This document shows, piece by piece, positions 58,873 to 64,000 of a stretch of DNA of 64,000 nt (position 1 is its first letter; the number at the start of each line of letters is the position of its first letter). The position numbers and the translations under genes are program-made. The notes under the pieces were generated by a model. The model did no database searches. It was not told the DNA's origin and saw nothing but the letters and a program-made list of their open reading frames with translations. This DNA comes from Candidatus Latescibacterota bacterium (lineage in GTDB: Bacteria; JAAXHH01). Location of the stretch: assembly GCA_022821085.1 (NCBI GenBank), contig JAJEEG010000006.1:2191330-2255329 (forward strand). Direction: 5' to 3'.

Positions 58873-60284
58873 TGCTGGTTTTGGACCTCGCGCTCAAGTC
58901 GCTACGTAACCGCGCCTTCAGCACCTCGCTCACGGTGGGCTCCATCGCCCTCAGCGTCGCCCTTCTGATCGGCGTTGAGAACGTGCGCGTAGGCATGCGA
59001 GAGAGCTTCTCCAACACCATCAGCCAGACCGACCTGATCGTGGGTACCAAGGGCGGCACGATCCAGTTGCTGCTGTATTCGGTCTTCGGCATGGGCGCAC
59101 CGACGGAGAACGTTTCGTGGGAGGCCTACCGGCAGTGGGCGGAGCACCCCGCCGTCGCGTGGACCATCCCCTACAGCCTGGGGGACAGCCACAGAGGATT
59201 CCGGGTGATCGGCACGAACGACGACTTCTATCGCCACTACCGCTACCGCGGAGGTCAGGAAATCGCGCTGGCGGAGGGACGGGCGAGCGAGAACCTGTAC
59301 GACGTGACCCTGGGCGCGGACGTGGCATCCGAACTGAATTACACAATGGGCGACGAGATCGCGGTGACGCACGGAATCGGCGAAGTGGGCTTCCTGGTCC
59401 ACGACCACATGCCCTTCACGGTAGTAGGCGTCCTCGCCAAGACGTTCACCCCCGTCGACCGTGCAATCTACGTGACCCTCGAGGGCATGGAGGCCATCCA
59501 TTGGGAGGGCGGTGCGCCGCCGGCCTCGGATGACGGGCACGTCCACGACGAGGAGGCGGAGGCGGCCTCCGTGGATAACGGGCACGTCCACGACGAGGAA
59601 GATGAAGAGGTTGCCGACGACGATGGACACGCGGACGACGACCACGCTCACGAGGTAGAGACGGAGGTGGCTGCCGCGGACGACGGACACGTACACAGCG
59701 AAGCGGATCTCTCGATTGAAGATGTCGAAGTCACCCAGGTGACCTCGTTCTTCGTGGGCACGACCGACCGCCGGGACGTACTCATGCTGCAGCGCGAGAT
59801 CAACGACTTCGAGGACGAGCCGATGATGGCGGTGATCCCCGGTGTCGCCCTGAACGAGATGTGGCGAAGCCTGGGCTACGCCGAGACCGGCCTCCGGCTG
59901 GTGACCATCTTCGTCGTAATGGTGGGGCTGCTGGGCATGCTGGTCTCACTCTACACCTCGCTCGACGAGCGCCGCCGGGAGATGGCGATCCTTCGCGCCG
60001 TCGGTGCCGGACCCAGACGGATCGTCGCCCTGCTGGTGCTCGAGTCGGTGTGCCTGGCCGCGGCGGGGGCGCTCGCCGGACTCGCCCTGGTGTATGTGCT
60101 GCTCTCAGTCGGACAATCCATCGTCGAGGCGCAGGTGGGACTCTTCATCCCAATCCGGCCCCCCGGCTTCGTCGAGCTGCTCTTCATGGGCGCCGTGGTG
60201 ACGGCCGGGTTCCTGATGGGCTTCGTCCCCGCCCTCAAAGCCTACCGCACCGCCCTCCACGACGGGCTGACGGTGCGGGTGTAG
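58872..60284 (+). CDS. MacB/FtsX-type ABC permease with His/Asp-rich periplasmic insertion
   Basis: The start is the ATG at 58872, overlapping the ATPase stop by one base; the track begins upstream in a shadow frame. 470 residues: TM1 SLTVGSIALSVALLIGV, a MacB-like periplasmic domain, and three C-terminal TMs with the FtsX motif SLYTSLDERRREMAILRAVG. Between about residues 215 and 280 there is an insertion rich in His, Asp and Glu, with GHVHDEE repeats (DDGHVHDEEAEAASVDNGHV). Such clusters bind Zn or similar metals. This makes metal-linked transport or mechanotransmission plausible. The insertion arose partly by a 45-base duplication. Confidence 0.9.
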   Translation: MLVLDLALKSLRNRAFSTSLTVGSIALSVALLIGVENVRVGMRESFSNTISQTDLIVGTKGGTIQLLLYSVFGMGAPTENVSWEAYRQWAEHPAVAWTIPYSLGDSHRGFRVIGTNDDFYRHYRYRGGQEIALAEGRASENLYDVTLGADVASELNYTMGDEIAVTHGIGEVGFLVHDHMPFTVVGVLAKTFTPVDRAIYVTLEGMEAIHWEGGAPPASDDGHVHDEEAEAASVDNGHVHDEEDEEVADDDGHADDDHAHEVETEVAAADDGHVHSEADLSIEDVEVTQVTSFFVGTTDRRDVLMLQREINDFEDEPMMAVIPGVALNEMWRSLGYAETGLRLVTIFVVMVGLLGMLVSLYTSLDERRREMAILRAVGAGPRRIVALLVLESVCLAAAGALAGLALVYVLLSVGQSIVEAQVGLFIPIRPPGFVELLFMGAVVTAGFLMGFVPALKAYRTALHDGLTVRV

Positions 60285-60342
60285 GGCGCTCCAGGGTCGA
60301 CTTCGGGTGAACCGAACTGTCCAAACGGTCCGGTGAATTACA

Positions 60343-60372
60343 TTGACACCCAGCGCGGCGTCAGCCTATATT
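60343..60372 (+). promoter_or_regulatory. Sigma-70 promoter for the tRNA-Ser genes
   Basis: A perfect TTGACA (60343-60348), an 18-base spacer and TATATT (60367-60372) end 12 bases before the first tRNA. The predicted start gives a leader of only about six bases. Confidence 0.8.
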
Positions 60373-60384
60373 TTCAGCTTGTCG

Positions 60385-60471
60385 GGTGGGGTGTCTGAGT
60401 GGCCGAAAGAGACGGTCTTGAAAACCGTTGTACCTTTGCAGGTACCGTGGGTTCGAATCCCACCCCCACCG
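60385..60471 (+). tRNA. tRNA-Ser (anticodon TGA)
   Basis: The acceptor GGTGGGG pairs with CCCCACC at the 3' end. The anticodon loop in ACGGTCTTGAAAACCGT gives TGA. A long variable arm (TACCTTTGCAGGTA) is typical of class II tRNA-Ser, and the T loop reads GGGTTCGAATCCC. CCA is not encoded. It reads UCN serine codons. Confidence 0.95.
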
Positions 60472-60494
60472 TCCAGCGATACGGAAATCTCTTG

Positions 60495-60582
60495 GGAGAG
60501 GTGCGAGAGTGGCTGAATCGGATCGCCTGCTAAGCGATTGTGGGTCAAAAACCTACCGAGGGTTCGAATCCCTCCCTCTCCG
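60495..60582 (+). tRNA. tRNA-Ser (anticodon GCT)
   Basis: The acceptor GGAGAGG pairs with CCTCTCC. The anticodon arm TCGCCTGCTAAGCGA gives GCT, the variable arm is long (TGTGGGTCAAAAACCTACC), and GGGTTCGAATCCC is the T arm. CCA is not encoded. It lies 23 bases after the first tRNA-Ser and is probably in the same transcript. Confidence 0.95.
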
Positions 60583-60694
60583 TTCGTAGTCAAGCCGCTG
60601 TTCTTCTTCGACCGAATGGCGGCCGCTACCGGGTTCCCGACCGAACAGGTAGTCCCGGGAGCCTCTTCCACGTAATGCCACCTGGAGCACCATT

Positions 60695-61150
60695 ATGAGA
60701 TACCAGCTGAAGCGTATCGACACTTGGTCGGCGGTCAAGATTACCTTTCTCATTGCCGGCGTGCTGGGGTTTGTGGTCGGCGCTCTGTACGCCGTGCTGA
60801 TCACGCTCATGGCCAGTTTCATGGGCATGGTGGGGATGTCCGAAGGCATGCCCGACGAGATGGGTTATATCGTGGGGGCCACGGGATTCATCGCGGTCGT
60901 GGCCTGGATCGTGCTGACTGTCCTGTACGCCGTGCTCGGTGCCCTGGTGGTCGCGTTGGGCACCTGGCTGTACAATCTGCTGGCCGGCGCCATGGGCGGA
61001 GTGACCATGACCCTGGAGACCGAGACTTCCGTCTTGCCAGCAACAGCGACCGCACCGGTGGACGTCGCACCTGCTGCCACGCCACCCGCCTCCGATGCCT
61101 CGACCCCGGCGGCAGACGCCGGCGGCCAAGATCCCCACCAGGCATCCTGA
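60695..61150 (+). CDS. Small membrane protein, DUF3566-like
   Basis: A 151-residue protein with two TM helices. MRYQLKRIDTWSAVKITFLI followed by a hydrophobic span (GVLGFVVGALYAVLITLMAS) and GFIAVVAWIVLTVLYAVLGALV resembles the DUF3566 pattern I-D-x-W-S-x-x-K. A 35-residue Ala/Thr/Pro-rich tail ends the protein. It ends 6 bases before gltX, so it is probably co-transcribed. Function unknown. Confidence 0.7.
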   Translation: MRYQLKRIDTWSAVKITFLIAGVLGFVVGALYAVLITLMASFMGMVGMSEGMPDEMGYIVGATGFIAVVAWIVLTVLYAVLGALVVALGTWLYNLLAGAMGGVTMTLETETSVLPATATAPVDVAPAATPPASDASTPAADAGGQDPHQAS

Positions 61151-61156
61151 CGACCC

Positions 61157-62641
61157 ATGTCCCGGCCCGTACGCGTTCGCTTCGCCCCCAGTCCCACCGG
61201 GTTGCTCCACATCGGCAGCGCCCACACGGGCCTGTTCAACTGGCTCTTCGCCCGCAGGGAGAAGGGCCGTTTCCTCCTGCGCATCGAAGACACCGACACC
61301 GCCCGCTCCCGTCCGGAGTGGGTCGATGCCATATTCGAGGTGCTGGAGTGGATGGGCATGGACTGGGACGAAAAGGTAGTCTATCAGTCCCAGCGGTTCG
61401 ACCGGCATGTCGCCAGGGCCCGTGCCCTGGTCGATAGCGGCCAAGCCTACCGGTGCTACTATCTGCCCGAAGAGCTCGAAGCGAAAAAGAAGGAAGCCCT
61501 CGCGGAGGGCCGGTACTGGCGGAACGACCGCCGGTACGCGGACCTCACGGATGCCGAGGCCGAAGCCCTCGAGGCCGAGGGCCGCAAGCCGGTCATCCGG
61601 CTCAAGATCCCCGAAGGGAAAACCGTATTCCAGGACCGGATCCTGGGTGAGATCGCGGTAGAGAACGAGACCATCGATGATTTCGTCATTGTACGGTCCA
61701 ACGGCACGCCCCTGTACCACCTGGCCGTGGTGTCCGACGACGTGGACATGAACGTGACTCACGTCATCCGCGGCATCGACCACGTCACCAACACCACCAA
61801 ACATATTCACCTGTTCCAGGCCCTGGGCGCCGAGCTGCCCGAGTTCGCCCATCTGCCCAGCATCCTGGGGGAGGACAAGAAGAAGCTGTCGAAGCGTCAC
61901 GGCGCCGTGTCCGTCTCCGAGTACCGCGACGCCGGCTACCTGCCCGACGCCGTGGTCAACTTCCTCTCGCTGCTCGGTTGGCAGACGGGCGACGACCAGG
62001 AGTTCTTCACCCGCGCCGAGCTCATGGAGCGGTTCTCCCTGGACCAAGTCCACAAGCGGGACACCGTCTTCGACCTGCGCAAATTCGAGTGGCTCAACGG
62101 CCAGCACATCATGGCCCTGTCCAACGAGGAACTGTGGACGCTGGCGAAGCCGTTTCTGATGCGCGCCGGCCTGATCGAGGACGGACTGCCAGGCGGACAG
62201 GACGTAGACCACGACTACGCGATGGAAGTCGTCGGCCTGCTGCGGGAACGGTGCCGCACGCTGGCGGACTTCGCGGTACAGGGCAGGTTCTTCTTCACGG
62301 ACGACTTCGACTACAATCCCAAGGCCGTCCGGAAGCACTGGTCGAAAGAACCGGATGCCGTGGCGGTGCGTATCGGATGGCTTCGTGATGAATTTACCGC
62401 GCTAGCATCATTCGACACGGAGGCGGTGGAGGAGGTCGTCCGGAACCTGTCGGATCGGGAAGGATTGAAGGCGGCCCAGTTCATCCATCCCTGCCGCGTG
62501 GCGCTGACCGGAGAAATGGCCGGACCGTCCCTGTTCCATTTGATCGTCGTCCTGGGGAAAGAGGCGTGTGTCGACCGTCTGGAAAAGGCACTGGTGCGCC
62601 TGCCGGACGTTGTCGAGCAGTCGGCGGTGAGCGAGGGCTGA
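61157..62641 (+). CDS. gltX: Glutamyl-tRNA synthetase
   Basis: 494 residues, class I aaRS. VRVRFAPSPTGLLHIGSAHT carries the HIGH-type motif HIGS and FLLRIEDTDTARSRPE follows. The KMSKS-type motif is KKLSKRHGAVSVSEYRDAGY. The C-terminal anticodon-binding helices are present, and the length is normal. Since gatAB are present, the enzyme may be non-discriminating and charge tRNA(Gln) too; no glutaminyl-tRNA synthetase was seen in the window. Confidence 0.96.
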   Translation: MSRPVRVRFAPSPTGLLHIGSAHTGLFNWLFARREKGRFLLRIEDTDTARSRPEWVDAIFEVLEWMGMDWDEKVVYQSQRFDRHVARARALVDSGQAYRCYYLPEELEAKKKEALAEGRYWRNDRRYADLTDAEAEALEAEGRKPVIRLKIPEGKTVFQDRILGEIAVENETIDDFVIVRSNGTPLYHLAVVSDDVDMNVTHVIRGIDHVTNTTKHIHLFQALGAELPEFAHLPSILGEDKKKLSKRHGAVSVSEYRDAGYLPDAVVNFLSLLGWQTGDDQEFFTRAELMERFSLDQVHKRDTVFDLRKFEWLNGQHIMALSNEELWTLAKPFLMRAGLIEDGLPGGQDVDHDYAMEVVGLLRERCRTLADFAVQGRFFFTDDFDYNPKAVRKHWSKEPDAVAVRIGWLRDEFTALASFDTEAVEEVVRNLSDREGLKAAQFIHPCRVALTGEMAGPSLFHLIVVLGKEACVDRLEKALVRLPDVVEQSAVSEG

Positions 62642-62683
62642 GTGAGTTGTAATCATGATGTATCGAAGTGAAAGGAAAGAACG

Positions 62684-63142
62684 ATGACCAAGTCCAATGC
62701 CACTGAAAAACTCACCTACTCGATTACCATAAACGCTTCACGGGAACGGGTCTGGCATGCCCTGTTCGATGACGAACCGTTCAGGAAGTGGTCGAGTGTT
62801 TTCGCCGAGGGATCTCACTTCGTGGGTGACTGGAGCGAGGGCAGCGAGATACGGTTCCTGACAAAGGACAATGACGGCATGGTCAGCATGATTGACGAGA
62901 ACCGCCCGCATGCATTCATGTCGATCCGCCATATCGGATACATCCGGCAGGGCGTGGAGGACACGGAAAGCGACGAGGTGAAGTCGTGGACGCCGGCCTT
63001 TGAGAACTACACGCTGAAGGACTCCGGCGGGGGTACCCATTTGACCGTGGAAACGGACACGTTTAACGATTTCGTGGAGTATTTCAACGAAACGTGGCCC
63101 AAGGCGCTGTTGGTGGTCAAGGAAGTCGCCGAGGCGGAATGA
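62684..63142 (+). CDS. SRPBCC/AHSA1-like domain protein
   Basis: 152 residues. KLTYSITINASRERVWHALF, DEPFRKWSSVFAEGSHFVGD, GSEIRFLTKDNDGMVSMIDE and YFNETWPKALLVVKEVAE are the typical strands and C-terminal helix of the START/Bet v1-like fold used by AHSA1 proteins. GGAAAG lies before the ATG. Hydrophobic ligand binding is likely; its nature is unknown. Confidence 0.85.
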   Translation: MTKSNATEKLTYSITINASRERVWHALFDDEPFRKWSSVFAEGSHFVGDWSEGSEIRFLTKDNDGMVSMIDENRPHAFMSIRHIGYIRQGVEDTESDEVKSWTPAFENYTLKDSGGGTHLTVETDTFNDFVEYFNETWPKALLVVKEVAEAE

Positions 63143-63189
63143 TCGGGTCGTGCGGAACCCAACAACTCCGCCTGCACGCGAAGTGCTGG

Positions 63190-63660
63190 TCAAAGGTACT
63201 TCATCAAGCCAACGATCAGTGCGGACATGCTGATCATACAGACCAGCATCTTGTTGACGGCGCTGCCGATCTGCTTCTCCAGGTCCGACTTCATCGCAGC
63301 CATCTCGGCTCTCAAAACAACCAAGTCTTCCTTCGTGGCAAATCGCTCCAGGTCTTCCTTGGTCGCGAACCGATTCAGATCTTCCTTTGTGGCGAATTTC
63401 TCCAGGTAAGCCTTCGTTGCAAACCGCTCCATTTTCGCACTTAGCGAATCCAGACGGGAATTAAGCCGCTCCAGGTCTTCCTTCGTCGCGAAACGCTCAA
63501 AGTCTCTTTTCGTCGCGAATTCCGCCAGATCTGTCTTCGTCACAAGGTCGTTCCGGCTCCACGTCATCGCCTTGACGATGGCTTCCGCCTGCCTCGTCTC
63601 GATGCCCGCGGCTTCGAATTCGCGGACCGTGGCGTGGGTATCAATGGGATAATAGGACAC
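63190..63660 (-). CDS. DUF1640-like coiled-coil protein with nonapeptide repeats and C-terminal TM
   Basis: 156 residues. MSYYPIDTHATVREFEAAGI, ETRQAEAIVKAM is the DUF1640/CCDC90-like opening. Six near-identical nine-residue units follow (FATKRDFER, FATKEDLER, FATKAYLEK, FATKEDLNR, FATKEDLER, FATKEDLVV), broken once by LNSRLDSLSAKMER. The C-terminus is one TM helix (VNKMLVCMISMSALIVGLMK). Repeats are encoded by 27-base near-copies, so copy number may vary between strains. The protein is probably a membrane-tethered helical rod. It has the opposite topology order (TM at the end) to the small proteins at 5.5-6.2 kb. Confidence 0.8.
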   Translation of the reverse strand: MSYYPIDTHATVREFEAAGIETRQAEAIVKAMTWSRNDLVTKTDLAEFATKRDFERFATKEDLERLNSRLDSLSAKMERFATKAYLEKFATKEDLNRFATKEDLERFATKEDLVVLRAEMAAMKSDLEKQIGSAVNKMLVCMISMSALIVGLMKYL

Positions 63661-63776
63661 GGCGTCACCTGCATCTGGTGAATGTGGTAAATCGGACTGT
63701 TTACGGATTAGTCAGATTTCATCGTAGCCATCTCGGCATCTTTTTTTATTAATCGTGACTGCTGTGTTCGATCAAT

Positions 63777-63818
63777 CCCCAGGCCCTGATCCCCAGGCCC
63801 TGATCCCCAATCCCTAAT
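63777..63818 (+). repeat. 14-base tandem repeat at the end of the MFS gene
   Basis: CCCCAGGCCCTGAT occurs exactly at 63777-63790 and 63791-63804, followed by a diverged unit CCCCAATCCCTAAT (63805-63818) that contains the stop codon of the MFS gene on the minus strand. Confidence 0.85.
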
Positions 63819-64000
63819 CCCGCTTCCGGTACCACCGGTATTCGACGATCATTCCCGCGATCAGTACGATGCAGCACAGCACGTAGGGCATGCGCAGTCC
63901 GATGAGCTGCGCCAGCAGACCCCCGACCAGGGGTCCAGATACCATGCCCATGCCGACGATCATCTCGTTGCGTGCGCCTTTTTCCCCTTTGCGTTCCTCC
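63814..64000 (-). CDS. Major facilitator superfamily transporter, C-terminus (partial)
   Basis: Not in the ORF track. The minus strand reads open from the right edge to TAG at 63814-63816, giving about 62 residues: RNEMIVGMGMVSGPLVGGLL and GLRMPYVLCCIVLIAGMIVE, ending YRWYRKRD. Hydrophobic helices with GxxSGPLVGG are typical of the last TM pair of MFS permeases. The transported substrate cannot be known from this fragment. Confidence 0.7.
   Translation of the reverse strand, partial: EERKGEKGARNEMIVGMGMVSGPLVGGLLAQLIGLRMPYVLCCIVLIAGMIVEYRWYRKRD

Noticed and set aside
60366-60671. 101-residue ORF with GGGGIRTHGT and similar text
   Set aside because: It is the antisense of the two tRNA-Ser genes; such translations are well-known artefacts in databases.

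Overview
The window reads as a chromosomal contig from an uncultured, GC-rich, Gram-negative (diderm) bacterium. It carries housekeeping genes (gatA, gatB, pssA, psd, glnA, gltX and two tRNA-Ser genes), an HtrA protease, RND efflux pumps, several phytanoyl-CoA-dioxygenase-type oxygenases and a cobalamin/corrinoid methyl-transfer cluster. Repeated PhyH genes, a NagB/PIG-L fusion, VCBS-repeat proteins and DUF4382/DUF3299 proteins would suit a Latescibacterota/FCB-type lineage. That placement is inference from gene content only and is weak.

Layout. 0-2.4 kb: the N-terminus of a type I restriction-modification HsdM runs off the left edge. Upstream of it on the same strand are an ASCH protein and a three-domain PIN/GNAT/PUA-like protein. 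2.4-4.1 kb: an AT-rich stretch with an orphan DUF4143-type ATPase. 4.2-6.2 kb: a PhyH oxygenase and a small family of one-helix coiled-coil proteins (two intact copies, one remnant). 6.2-14.3 kb (minus strand): gatB/gatA, an FG-GAP/VCBS protein, DUF4321, pssA/psd and an HtrA-like protease. 14.9-18.0 kb: glnA followed by a half-length glnE. 18.2-28.5 kb (minus strand): an envelope-stress/efflux operon read as ECF sigma, anti-sigma, Spy-like protein, adaptor lipoprotein, small secreted protein, and two RND pumps. 28.8-33.4 kb: PhyH oxygenase, sugar-phosphate isomerase, methyltransferase, NagB/PIG-L fusion.

33.6-41.9 kb is a compositionally distinct island holding two very large genes: a sacsin-type GHKL ATPase ending in an HNH-like Cys/His module, followed 11 bp later by an SNF2-family helicase. 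This is the best candidate in the window for an undescribed, probably defensive, two-gene system.

42.0-49.0 kb: PanE, then a corrinoid cluster: homocysteine methyltransferase, a small 'virulence factor' family protein, an internally duplicated protein of unknown function, a UroD-family methyltransferase, a corrinoid carrier and a RACo-like reactivase. It looks like a split, multi-subunit methyl-transfer system that could make methionine. 49-52 kb: tandem-GNAT protein, HicAB with a clear promoter/operator, MazEF and a PH-domain protein. 52-56 kb: catabolic genes (MDR dehydrogenase, DapA-like aldolase, dihydroorotase/allantoinase-like amidohydrolase, lactonase-like propeller). 56.5-60.3 kb: a DUF4382 lipoprotein diverging from a DUF3299 / ABC ATPase / ABC permease operon whose permease has a His/Asp-rich insertion. 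60.4-64 kb: two tRNA-Ser genes, a DUF3566-like membrane protein, gltX, an SRPBCC protein, a DUF1640-like nonapeptide-repeat protein and the end of an MFS gene.

A pattern runs across the window. Several genes have their last bases, including the stop codon, duplicated just downstream (PhyH at 29.8 kb, PanE at 42.95 kb, homocysteine methyltransferase at 44.1 kb, DUF4382 at 56.5 kb, probably MFS at 63.8 kb). All assignments come from reading translations and motifs by eye; no database search was run.
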